Assembly: GCA_002633025.1 (NCBI GenBank)
Contig: NMRB01000168.1
Span: forward strand, 51,425 to 115,424
Length of the DNA: 64,000 bases
Direction of reading: 5' to 3'
Source of the DNA: Notospermus geniculatus
Taxonomy: Eukaryota; Nemertea; Pilidiophora; Heteronemertea; Lineidae
A model generated the notes under the pieces. It worked only from the letters and a program-made list of their open reading frames with translations, was not told the DNA's origin and did not search any database. Below, piece by piece: positions 56,801 through 64,000 of this stretch (within the stretch, counting starts at the first letter, position 1; each line of letters starts with the position of its first letter). The position numbers were made by a program, and so were the translations under genes.

Positions 56801-59800
56801 GGACATTAAATCGATTTAATACCACCATTAATTCGATTTAATGTCCACATTAATTCAAGCAGCTACTTCCGCCGATAAATGCACGATCGACCAATCAGAG
56901 AAGACTTCTTTATGTGGACATTAATTCCATTTTATGTCTACATTAATTAGCGCCCATGCACATCCGCCGCTAAAAACTCTCCTCTGATTGGTAGATTGTG
57001 TATTTATCGGCGGAAGTAGCAGATTGATTTAATGTGGACATTAAATCGATTTAATGGTGGTATTAAATCGATTTAATGTGGACATTAAATCGATTTAATA
57101 TGGACATTAATTCGATTCCGGCGTGCGATCGGCCGTGTGCCATCGGTCAACAATAGTAAATTCCCCATTGAGAGCCAACTGGCACGAGAAAGCTTTCACA
57201 TGCAGAAGTGCCTTTACTCAATGTTCCAACTTGTCTGTCAGTGCAATCAGGTTTTAACCTTGGCTCCGTTCATGCTCAACCGATGTTGACCTGGTTTGCT
57301 AATTTCATCAAATCTAAATCGCAATCATTCTGATATCTTCAACTGTCACTAACGTCTGACACAACAGATCCCTTTCACACGCAAATTGCACTTGATCTCG
57401 CCAGATACTAGTATTCACTGCAGTTTACATTACGCGACGTATACGATTTTTTTTCAAAATGGTAGCCCTGCAGGCAGTAAATGAACTGCGAACTTGTTCA
57501 GGTTTTGTTTATTGCGAAAATGAAAGCAATGGACCTGTTGCAACTCAAATATAATTGAAATCCTGTTGAAATTCTTGAAGTAGCAGATAGACTCGAGGGA
57601 AAAAAATCTAGTCAACAACAAACGGGAACTGAGAGTCAACGCGGCCTAATGGAGAGTAGAGTCAACATGGCCTAAAGTACGCTTAAATCATCTGGACCCA
57701 GATGGGCGCATGTCAGTGAAACCCCTAGTAACCGGACAACAATGGACTTAGGGTTTACTCTAAACGGTCCAACGCACATTGTTTCCTAACCAGCTAAACA
57801 TTAGGGCCGTTTAGACAACAGGCAAAAATCCACATGCGATGTGATCGAATCCGATTGTGGTTCAAAACTCAGTCTCTTGCGTGTAAACGCTACCCAATAC
57901 GGTCCAATGTGGATTTAAAATGGTCCCGAATCCACATTGGACCGCATTGGACCACATACGACCACATTCAAATCTCGTCTACGCAAGTGAGACCCGATGC
58001 GGGTCGATCGGATCCAATCGGATTGAATCTGAATGTGTTTTTTTGGCTTGTCGTCTAAACGGCCCTATTGGTTCGAAATATAGGCCCAGAACATGCAACT
58101 TTGCCTGGATTCGAATTTGAACACAGGCATGGTGCATGGGATCGGCTGGAAGTGCCCTGTCAATAAAGCGCATTTCAATAGCCAGACTTCACCAACAATA
58201 CCAAGGTCTGCCTGACAACCAAAGGGTCCTCCCATCGGGGTCCAGATGATTTAAACGTACTATAGTGGGCGAGGTCAAAATTCGTGTTAAGATCACACCA
58301 ACACCTGATCCTAACACTAACACCAAAGGATCACACCAATTTTGACCTCGCTGCACGGTGTTGGTGTTATCTATGGATCCAGTGTGTAGATCAGGTGTCA
58401 GTGTTAGGATCAGGGGCCTGTCTCATAAAGTGACTTTAAGCTAATGGTACCTTTAACCAAATGGAAAATGCATTGATGTTAATGGTACCATTAGCCTAAA
58501 GCCGCCCATACACGGCGCAATATTATTGCACAATATGGGGCCCAAATGGGTGGTCCTGTGCTTTTCGCATGATGGGTAGAAGAAAGATTGGTAATAATAT
58601 TGCCCATTGTGACCCTCATATTGTGCAATAATATTGATCGTGTATGGGCCGCTTAAAGCCACTTTATGAAACAGGCCCCTGGTGTTCAGTGTTAATATCC
58701 GGTGTCAGTGTCACACGCAGTGTTGATTTTAATTCCAGTTTGGTGTTGAGAATTAAATGAAATCTATCTGTTTTTCCATTACTGTAAACACTAACCCCCT
58801 AGAGATCAAGGTACACCACAGGTCAAAGTTGGTGTTTGGTGTTTAGTGTTAAGGGTTATTTTGCCACCATGATTGTTGTAATTTGCCGGCATCGATCCTG
58901 CTGTCATGATGATTTAATGCATGCATGTAGGCCTACAAATCAGTAGGCTAGGCCTTAGTGTAGGCCCTAGGCCTAGGACTACGTGATTGGATGTAGGCCT
59001 ACGGTAGTAGGCCTACATGTAGGCCACAGGCCCATGTTTGATTAGCCTAGCCATCTCATTTGTTTTACCAGTAGGCCTATTAATATGTAGGCCTACAGCA
59101 AGAAGACTTCTTTCACAGAATAATTCAGAAAGTTGTTGGCTACAATATACAAATTCTGCTTGCAAATACTCTCAGTCATGTTATTTTTATTGGTACCGGT
59201 ATTTGCCTAAAAAGCACAATTTTTGAGTTTCACACCGGTTGCTTGATCTTGACCACCACAAGGCATGCCAGGAAGATGTTTCATCATAGTGTTACCATGG
59301 TATTAAACACCAGGACCCGTATGCATAAAAGCGGAATAAGCTTATTCCAGGTGTAACCTAACGTTATAACCTTAAGTTAAACCTGGAATAAGCTTATTCC
59401 ACCTTTATGCATACGGGCCCTGGTATAACACTGGGTCTTACACCAGGTGTTACACTATGCCCGGTGTTTATGTGGAGAAATACGGTGTTACACCAAACAC
59501 TGACACCAAACACCACCTTCAACACGGATTTTGACCTCACCCAGTGTATTGTGTAACAGAACACCCCGTCCATTAACATTAGCCGTGGTTACACTACATA
59601 AAAATACCCGTGTTTTTCCAGACCCGCGTCAAACACGTGTATGTGCGAAAATCCCAGCGAGAGGTCACACTACTACACTGTAGTTAAGTAGCCCGGCGAC
59701 AGTTGCGCTGCAAACATTGACTCTTCGGTCATTTCTGAATTGGCACACATTGTCGGAGGCGCGAAAACGACGTCACTTTATGGCTGCGCCATCTGTCGCC

Positions 59801-60897
59801 GTACGAAGAACTAACGAACACACGGGGATTTCGAAAAGCACGGCGAGATTGCCGTGTCTCAAAAACCCGCGTTTTTCAGACACGGGTTTCTCGAAGCCCG
59901 GCAATTCATAGGTGTGACCGCAAAAAAACCGGGGATTTTATGTAGTGTAACCACGGCTAATAAGTCTGCGCCGTGCTGATCTGACAATTTCAATGAATAT
60001 GGCTATTGTTCGAGGTGAAAGTAATCCGTTTACGCAATAAGCCTGGATTTATAAAAAGACAACCGATCACCTTAAAATAGACGTGTAATTCCTGAATATC
60101 TATCATCGGAAATGAAATGTGAGGTACATGTATAGAACTGCCTTCGGCTGCGTTCGCAATCTGATTGATGTTGAGTATACTTTCCACTTTCGATAGGCCT
60201 ATTTAAAACATTACTATAGTTAGATCATTTTATTTTCTAATCAATGAGCGCAAGTTCAGTGAATAGGCTTTTAAAAGTAATTGAGTTTGGTAGAATCGTA
60301 CAATATTAGTTTCATTTTTCATGTACTCGTCACTGTTTCGTCGAGTTAAAGATACCCTACTCGACTGGAGTAAAATGGCGACCAAAAGATGACGTCATCA
60401 CTCACCTGTGGGATCTGAAAGAGGCGCAGGAAGCTGGCCACCTGGATGGACACTTCACTGGACGCTCCTCCGACGATGCCGACAATCTTTGTGAGCTCGG
60501 CGCCCGTCGCGGAGCGTTCGGGAATCGAACCGTCTTTGCATTGGTACGGCACTTTTCCATCGTCCGTCGACCGGGAGACGAGGTATTTGACCATGTTGAC
60601 GCTTTGCCCCAGCGCCTGGGCTGGATCATCGCACGAATCCACCGTAATGGCGCCCAGTCTGAACGGGAGAAACCCCGGCGTGTTGTTGATTTCGTCCAGG
60701 GTGTAGAACATGGCCTCCATGGTCTGTATACCGTCGTGGTCTTGGATGACTCCGCAGGAACCCGTCAGGTCGTTCCGAGTGTGAATTGGAAACAGAGCCC
60801 CAAGTAGAATATCACCGGTGTAGTTCCCATACTTTTGACCTAGGCATACTACAGAACTCAGCAATGCTATCCAAATGAGAACATAGCCAAAAGCCAT
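43591..60897 (-). CDS. Class C GPCR, metabotropic glutamate receptor-like (seven exons, 878 residues)
   Basis: Exons 60406-60897, 51060-51172, 50221-50432, 49526-49736, 47128-47252, 45230-45418 and 43591-44885 join with phases 0, 2, 1, 2, 1, 1. Residues 1-20 are a signal peptide (MAFGYVLIWIALLSSVVCLG). About 25-470 form the Venus-flytrap domain, with GASSEVSIQVASFLRLFQIP and GSDGWSGR. 521-574 hold nine cysteines in mGluR spacing (CCWVC). About 587-835 are seven helices, followed by a short tail of about 40 residues without a Homer-type PPxxF motif. Relative to rat mGluR1, the backbone-binding residues are kept (S165=S147, T188=T170, D208=D190, Y236=Y218, D318=D305). R78 is replaced by T59 and K409 by G459, so glutamate may not be the ligand (inference). 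It acts at the plasma membrane through G proteins. The KTRKTPDGFNETR loop matches mGluR loop 3. Confidence 0.92.
45018..45207. mobile_element. TTAA-type MITE filling most of GPCR intron 6
   Basis: TTAA at 45014-45017 and 45208-45211, with ends AGGAGCACGGTATTG and ATACCGTGGCCCT. Its right end is 22 bp from the exon 6 donor; the intron is only 344 bp. Confidence 0.85.
45230..45418 (-). CDS. GPCR exon 6
   Basis: Lies between CCAATTACAG and GTACGG, phase 1-1. Encodes YVRDAVYAFAYALKALHHDL and CGAV...LC, the conserved helix of the flytrap lobe (compare the VINAIYAMAHGL type in mGluRs). Confidence 0.88.
45650..46033. mobile_element. Foldback element with arms of about 110 bp
   Basis: CTGAAAGGGTAAATGTCGTC and GACGACATTTACCCTTTCAG, and CCTGGGTGTAGTTTCGGTAG with its inverse, pair around a unique 155-bp centre. 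To its left lies a foldback fragment (45563-45649) of the TTTCGCAAAGCCCCCGAAACGC family. In GPCR intron 5. Confidence 0.75.
46066..46294. mobile_element. MITE, GTTACCACGCTGGTGATT ends
   Basis: GTAACCACGCTGGTGATTC pairs with AATCACCAGCGTGGTAAC, and ATGCATAACT recurs inverted in the interior. In GPCR intron 5. Confidence 0.65.
46531..46649. mobile_element. Hairpin element, GGCCCGTATTTTAGAATGCT ends
   Basis: Pairs with its inverse almost throughout (CTCAAGGCTATTGTTCTC). Belongs with the 11797 and 12081-12432 hairpins. Confidence 0.7.
47128..47252 (-). CDS. GPCR exon 5
   Basis: Lies between CTTCGTTTCAG and GTATGA, phase 2 to 1. Encodes GNPWFKEYWQAMYNCSF, the NPWF.E.W signature of mGluRs. Confidence 0.88.
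47966..48176. mobile_element. Decayed TTAA-type MITE
   Basis: AGGAGTATTGCC at the left, CTCGACAGCCGGCGCC inside and ATACCATACTCCT at the right match the AGGAGCACGGTATTG family with mutations. In GPCR intron 4. Confidence 0.65.
48216..48470. mobile_element. MITE AGAATTGTTGTCTATTCATG, host of a nested element
   Basis: Same family as 27252-27378. The interior is split by 48277-48397. Confidence 0.7.
48277..48397. mobile_element. Nested TA-type hairpin, GTGAGGTTTCGCAAGCGCC ends
   Basis: TA at both sides; the arms GAGGTTTCGCAAGCGCCCGG and inverse are nearly perfect. It shares only its first 14 or so bases with the GGGAGGTTTCGCAA family. Confidence 0.75.
48561..48808. mobile_element. TTAA-type MITE, AGATAATGTATCATGA ends
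   Basis: TTAA flanks at 48557 and 48809, with end AGATAATGTATCA and inverse TGATACTTTATCT. The interior GTAAACATGGATGTTTACAT and CCAACCCACCAAA recur, inverted, at 61341-61587. Confidence 0.8.
49526..49736 (-). CDS. GPCR exon 4
   Basis: Lies between ATATTTCAG and GTGAGT, phase 1 to 2. Encodes VVIVYSDHPQAKMLFNAAKR and WVGSDGWSGR, including the amino-group-binding Asp. Confidence 0.88.
49801..50011. mobile_element. Palindromic element, GCCTGCCGCACACTGGAGC ends
   Basis: TTAA left and TTTA right. The arms contain GAGCTATCTGCTGAGCAAA and its inverse several times, so the element is a compound hairpin. It starts 64 bp outside GPCR exon 4. Confidence 0.75.
50221..50432 (-). CDS. GPCR exon 3
   Basis: Lies between TTCATTTTCAG and GTAAGG, phase 2 to 1. 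Encodes HFDWGYVSIVYDDTNYGLKG, including the ligand-contacting Tyr, and GICIATRVKV. Confidence 0.88.
50590..50983. mobile_element. Long TTAA-type palindrome, arms about 190 bp
   Basis: TTAA at 50586-50589 and 50984-50987. AGGGAGACATGCG, GGCGGGCACAAGTTGTCTTT and CGTATCTAACC pair with inverses; only a short centre is unpaired. In GPCR intron 2. Confidence 0.85.
51060..51172 (-). CDS. GPCR exon 2
   Basis: Lies between TCATTTTCAG and GTAAGT, phase 0 to 2. Encodes VSYRSTSPDLS and RTVPSDVNQA, with the Thr and Asp of the amino-acid site. Confidence 0.88.
51493..51580. mobile_element. Short palindromic MITE, CCATTATCACGTGATCGG ends
   Basis: CCATTATCACGTGATCGG pairs with CCGATCACGTGATAATGG (one mismatch). 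Related to 34429-34585. Confidence 0.65.
52218..52354. mobile_element. TA-type MITE, GGGAGGTTTAGAAA ends, complete
   Basis: TA-GGGAGGTTTAG and CTAAACCTCCC-TA. The interior AAACGTTAACGACAACGTC and its inverse identify it as the intact relative of the nested element at 11087. Confidence 0.8.
52650..52905 (-). mobile_element. tRNA-derived SINE
   Basis: On the - strand, GCCCGGTGGTCGAGTGGTTA (A-box region) and GGGTTCGACTCCGGGC (B-box region) form a tRNA-like head at about 52828-52900. It is followed by a non-tRNA body with GGGCAAGTAAAAGACCC. The head lacks a clean anticodon stem. In GPCR intron 1. Confidence 0.65.
52906..54364. other. No gene seen (GPCR intron 1)
   Basis: An inverted pair ATCAACGACTTG / CAAGTCGTTGAG sits near 53624-53676; otherwise nothing recognisable. 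Confidence 0.4.
54365..54425. repeat. AT-rich short tandem repeat
   Basis: TTTAATTCTT is repeated four to five times, flanked by two copies of ATAGACCTTTAACTATT. Confidence 0.8.
54581..54731. mobile_element. TTAA-type MITE, AGGCCCGAACCCACTG ends
   Basis: TTAA at 54577-54580 and 54732-54735. AGGCCCGAACCCACTGACGC pairs with GCGACAGTGGGTTCAGGCCT. Confidence 0.75.
55263..55410. repeat. Two adjacent hairpins
   Basis: CCAGTGTTTAGT / ACTAAACACTGG at 55263-55308, and a near-perfect palindrome at about 55340-55410 (AAAGACACCTGACATCCACC and inverse, with centre ATGTATTTAATACAT). Confidence 0.75.
55741..56110. mobile_element. TA-type MITE, GGGAGGTTTCGCAAATCTGA ends, complete
   Basis: TA flanks at 55739 and 56111. 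The arms carry GACGAAAAACGAAGTACGAA. A palindromic core (CCACTTCGTAGATACGAAGTGG) takes the place of the nested element found at 9845 in its relative. Confidence 0.8.
56298..56565. mobile_element. MITE, CAGGGCCGGATCC ends, 5-bp target duplication
   Basis: CAGGGCCGGATCCATAGA pairs with CTCTATCCGGGCCTG. GACGT flanks both sides. G/C-rich interior with a GGGGGGGGGGG run. A hAT-like origin is possible from the CAGGG end. Confidence 0.75.
56672..57141. mobile_element. AT-rich compound palindrome with repeated GTGGACATTAAATCG
   Basis: The outer ends CGCACGCCGG and CCGGCGTGCG pair. Inside, TTAATGTGGACATTAAATCG and inverses recur about ten times, and CTACTTCCGCCGATAAAT pairs with its inverse. In GPCR intron 1. 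Confidence 0.8.
57804..58065. mobile_element. TA-type MITE, GGGCCGTTTAGACAAC ends
   Basis: TA on both sides. GGGCCGTTTAGAC pairs with GTCTAAACGGCCC. The interior is rich in ATTGGACC / GGTCCAAT words. Confidence 0.8.
58411..58682. mobile_element. Hairpin element CAGGGGCCTGTCTCATAAAG with nested hairpin
   Basis: The outer arms CAGGGGCCTGT, CATAAAGTGACTTTAAG and inverses are split by an inner hairpin (58501-58652). Confidence 0.75.
58501..58652. mobile_element. Nested hairpin, GCCGCCCATACACG ends
   Basis: GCCCATACACGGCGCAATAT pairs with AATATTGATCGTGTATGGGC; CTAA/TTAA flanks. It interrupts the right arm of the outer element. Confidence 0.7.
58925..59100. repeat. Cluster of GTAGGCCTAC words
   Basis: About ten TAGGCCTA-type palindromes in under 200 bp. 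Function unknown. Confidence 0.7.
59311..59423. mobile_element. Hairpin element, CAGGACCCGTATGCATAAA ends
   Basis: CCAGGACCCGTATGCATAAA pairs with TTTATGCATACGGGCCCTGG; the inner arms GGAATAAGCTTATTCC are themselves palindromic. Confidence 0.8.
59582..59957. mobile_element. TA-type MITE, GCCGTGGTTACAC family, best-preserved copy
   Basis: TA then GCCGTGGTTACACTACATAA, with perfect inverse and TA at the right. Opposite orientation to 26049-26432. Confidence 0.85.
60406..60897 (-). CDS. GPCR exon 1 with start codon and signal peptide
   Basis: 164 codons from ATG at 60897 to a GTGAGT donor, phase 0. Contains the leader, GDILLGALFPIHTRN, GIQTMEAMFYTLDEIN (Thr where mGluRs have the side-chain-binding Arg) and SSEVSIQVASFLRLFQIPQ. 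Intron 1 is about 9.2 kb. Confidence 0.9.
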
Positions 60898-61340
60898 TTC
60901 TATACATCCACTGGAGCAAAGATGTCGTCCACTGTGACAAAAATCATATCATATTTTGCAATGTCCATTTCATGGTTTCGAGTCACAAAATGGCGGCGGC
61001 TGTTTTCGTACTTGCATTGCATCGTCACGCCCGGTCGATAATCAAAAGTTAATCTCCGCTACCTGTGGAATAGATTGAAACAAAAACAGGTAAAATTCAA
61101 TGTAAGTTGACGCTACCTGATATCATGCAATCGAAACTATTTGCTTATCAATTGAGATTTGAAATATTACGTCGATCGAAATAGTCAGGCCAGACGTCCC
61201 AGTTTTTATACTGAAGTAAACAAAAGAAAGTTGTGTATAATTAGGATATAAGCTTGTGGAGTTGCATCCAGCAGGCAAGCATAAACAATATCAACACCCC
61301 CCTATTACGCATTCAGAATACTCCACGCTGCGGACTTTAA
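60898..61340. other. 5' flank of the GPCR gene
   Basis: Region upstream of the receptor start codon (the gene reads leftward). No convincing TATA box or upstream coding exon was identified. Confidence 0.4.
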
Positions 61341-61587
61341 GATAATGTATCACGGATATTTTCGCGAGCCACGAAATTCATTGTTTATTTACATTTTGTT
61401 TGTTTATGTCAAGGCTTTCGTTGTCTTGTGAGCAAATTACTGGTGGCATGCCTCTCTAGAAATTCTGTTGATTCCAAAAGTATTCATTTTGGTGGGTTGG
61501 CTTGTCCCAAAAGTCCAAAATGACATAATGTAAACATCCATGTTTACAAACATTGAATGTAAGCAATGAAGTCGTGATACATTATCT
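61341..61587. mobile_element. TTAA-type MITE, AGATAATGTATCACG family, inverted
   Basis: TTAA flanks at 61337 and 61588. Inverted relative of 48561-48808. Confidence 0.8.
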
Positions 61588-62283
61588 TTAATGAACGCTA
61601 CAGGTCTAACGAGTACATGTACCTTACGGGCCACCGTAGATTAGACGGGTGCAGATTTCGATTTGGCAACTGACATACGAGACGAAAAAAATGGTACATT
61701 ATCCCCTTATATCTAGGTTTACATTTGTCACTGTAATCGATTCGGAAACTATTGTTTACAAATCAATAAAATTAGATCGGAAGCCCCCGGCGTTTCTGCG
61801 AAAAACGATACTCGAAATAGGCGGAGCCCGTAATTACGCTGATAGCTACGGATGGCATCGCAGCTTTCCAAAACAAGGGAACAGATCGGAAAAGGTGTAA
61901 ATAATCGGAAAATCAATTTCGGCGATCGGGAAAATAGATTGACATTGTGTGTACCTAATAGGCTGTTTGGTGCTAGGTCAAAATCGGGTTCGATTCTGAA
62001 AACGAAATTCTTGTTTTTGAGTTCATTCGGTTTTTTGTGTTAATGATAGTAGGCCTACATGTATTTATTTTTAATTTATAGTGAGGCACGTGTAACCCGC
62101 ACGATACCATTATAGACCTTGGCATTTTGTCTATCGATCAGCGAAAACTCTTTTGCAACGTCTATTTTAATGTGTATTTAATCGCATTGCATCACATCTT
62201 TAAATGATTACATCATACATCGTCGACGTCGGCAAAAAATCGTTAGCCCATTTTGAGCCATTCTCTAGTCTCTGTTGTAACGT
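61588..62283. other. No gene seen
   Basis: Short unsupported open frames only. Confidence 0.4.
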
Positions 62284-62641
62284 AGTGTTTCAGCTAAAGC
62301 GTTTTAGCAGGGCGCGGCGCCCTGCCTCTCCAGGGGGCGCCCTGCTGCCCTTTTTATGCCCTCAAAAACGCCCTGCCCTTTTTCAAAAAAAAAATAAATT
62401 TTTTTTTTTTTTTTTTTAAACAGGAACAGGCAGGTGGTCTGACACCTAATTAATGGCTTGAAAGTGGCTTTAAAAGCACCATTAGCTTTAAAAAGTCCCT
62501 GTTTGTATCCAAAATCAGTAAAATTTTGTCGGTTTTTAAGGTCCCACTTTGCCGGGGTGACAAATTCCTGCCCTTTTTTGGAGTCACTGCCCTTTTTTGG
62601 GAGTCACTGCCCTGCCCTTTTCAAATCCTGGCTGAAACACT
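62284..62641. mobile_element. hAT-like MITE, AGTGTTTCAGC ends
   Basis: AGTGTTTCAGC and GCTGAAACACT are inverse. The interior contains repeated GCCCTGCC, a T-rich tract at about 62384-62417 and TGCCCTTTTTTGGAGTCAC twice. No clear target duplication. Confidence 0.6.
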
Positions 62642-63043
62642 AAGAACGCTTTAGTACGCTCGTCGATGCTTAAAACGGCTTACTTCATGGGTGTAACCCC
62701 ACAGTGAAGTCCTTGTAATAGCCATTGTACACTTGGACAAGTACGATTACTCGACTCCAACCAGAACTGTTTGACATAATGCAGCATAACATATACATGT
62801 TATAAGCACATTTTCAGTGCAATGACCAGGGGCTGTGCGTTACGTCAGCCGAGAGTGAGGCCTGATTACCGACTTCACCGATACTCATCAGTCACGCATT
62901 TTTCTTGTCTTTAGATGTCGTGCAACCCATTTCGACATTGCATCTTAATTCTTCCAGCATCACCAACTGCATGAACCAACTAATACCAATGTGGCGGGCT
63001 TTAGGTGCCCTTCAAAACTTTTTCATAATTATTTTCATATTAA

Positions 63044-63338
63044 AGGTGCTCTAGTTCGAATTGGAAACATTACGGTGTGCCACCTATTGTCAACTTCTGG
63101 TACCAACAAATCAGATAAAATTGAATTAAATTTCGCCTTTCACAACTTTTTGTTTGTTTTTGAGCGTAAAATCATAAATACATTTCAGTTACAAGAATAT
63201 TTATCAAGATAGATATAAAAATAGATAAAAATATATTTTGGTATACACGGTGCTGCCACCTCTCCGGGGAAAATAACTATTATAATCAACCATGTTAATA
63301 AACAAACCATAATGTTTACAATTCGAACTAGAGCACCT
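63044..63338. mobile_element. TTAA-type MITE, AGGTGCTCTAGTTCGAATTG ends
   Basis: TTAA at 63040-63043 and 63339-63342, with perfect terminal inverted repeats of about 20 bp. The interior is AT-rich and non-coding. Confidence 0.85.
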
Positions 63339-63342
63339 TTAA

Positions 63343-64000
63343 ACAAAGTTGGTCCTCGGTGGTGAATGAGTTATAACAGCTCTACATTCATTTGTGGATA
63401 GAGGCGCAGAAGAAGCAGTTCTGAAATAACCACCTGTTGAAAGGTGAGATGACTAAATTTCTCTAATGGGGAGCCAACAGCGCCTCCACATTACAACCAC
63501 TCCTTCACCCAATATAGCCATTAGCTCAATCCGACTTTGCTCCTTTATCGTAAAGCTTGTCTCAATCGACTCGGGTAGCGTATCCATGCTGTAGGCGTAG
63601 GCACTATTTTCCCTGCAACAATACGCAAGGATGGTGGTTAGTTTTGTTGGTATATGTCGTTGTAACGCCTATCATTGTCTAACCGCTTAGCGTTCCCACA
63701 CGCATCGTGTGGGAAACGGCTGAAAAAAGTGTGGGAGTCTGGGAAACGCCTGAAAACAGTGTGGGAGTCTCCGCAGTTTCGTCTGTTATAAAGGAATACT
63801 GGCGGATGGGGAAACGTTCAGATGTTACACTGTGTTTAAACGTTTCCTCGATACCCTGGAGCTTTTTGCATTGTCGTAAAAATAACGTGTGAGTTTTTAA
63901 AGGGCCTCTAGAGGCAGCTTTTTAGTGCATATATTGATATGATTAACAGAGAATTGATGGCATGAGGATCCAACTCGGGCATCATTTTTGAAGTAAAATT
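63343..64000. other. No gene seen
   Basis: A short direct repeat, GTGTGGGA...CTGGGAAACG, lies near 63706-63770. Nothing else recognisable. Confidence 0.4.

Noticed and set aside
60446-60807. + strand ORFs across GPCR exon 1, and similar ones at 40682-41245 and 44128-44691
   Set aside because: Antisense shadows of the receptor exons.

Overview
The window is nuclear DNA from an animal, most likely a marine invertebrate deuterostome (amphioxus, hemichordate or echinoderm). The evidence is genes split into short exons with GT-AG introns, a death-domain TNF receptor pair, a metabotropic-glutamate-type receptor, CR1/L2-type LINE remnants, a tRNA-derived SINE, a very high density of small palindromic transposons (MITEs), and dispersed short palindromes such as GTAGGCCTAC and TACATGTA. 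I cannot name the species. Exon models below were built by hand from open frames, splice signals and matching intron phases.

Layout. (1) Positions 1-18180 hold two tandem + strand TNF-receptor-superfamily death receptors. Copy A enters from the left edge and only its cytoplasmic exons are present (533-3078). Copy B has cysteine-rich-domain, stalk, transmembrane, juxtamembrane and death-domain exons (9111-16254) but no recognisable signal-peptide exon. Introns and 3' flanks of the two copies are also alike. (2) Positions 18180-29100 are repeat-rich: a LINE reverse-transcriptase remnant next to an assembly gap, tandem repeats, hairpin elements, a duplicated block of about 0.73 kb carrying a possible short first exon, and a 54-bp minisatellite. 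(3) Positions 29190-34996 encode a predicted 379-residue, five-exon coiled-coil protein of unknown function. Its last exon is duplicated at 36118-36395 within a 1.4-1.5 kb tandem duplication. (4) Positions 37545-44868 are a second tandem duplication (about 3.4-3.9 kb units) whose breakpoint lies inside the last exon of the next gene. It leaves a 5'-truncated extra copy of the seven-transmembrane exon (40145-41422). (5) Positions 43591-60897, - strand, hold a complete seven-exon class C GPCR of the metabotropic glutamate receptor family (predicted 878 residues, all intron phases consistent). (6) Positions 60898-64000 are its upstream side, with more MITEs and no gene seen.

The genes do not form an operon or an obvious shared pathway: two death receptors (apoptosis or immune signalling), an unknown coiled-coil protein and an amino-acid-sensing GPCR. 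The most informative biology is (a) the GPCR, which keeps the amino-acid-backbone contacts of mGluRs but lacks the two basic residues that hold the glutamate side chain, and (b) the transposon record, where several empty/filled site pairs define insertion targets (TTAA or TA) and show families of hairpins that share termini but not interiors. Near-identical tandem copies beside assembly gaps could be real recent duplications or two haplotypes assembled side by side.
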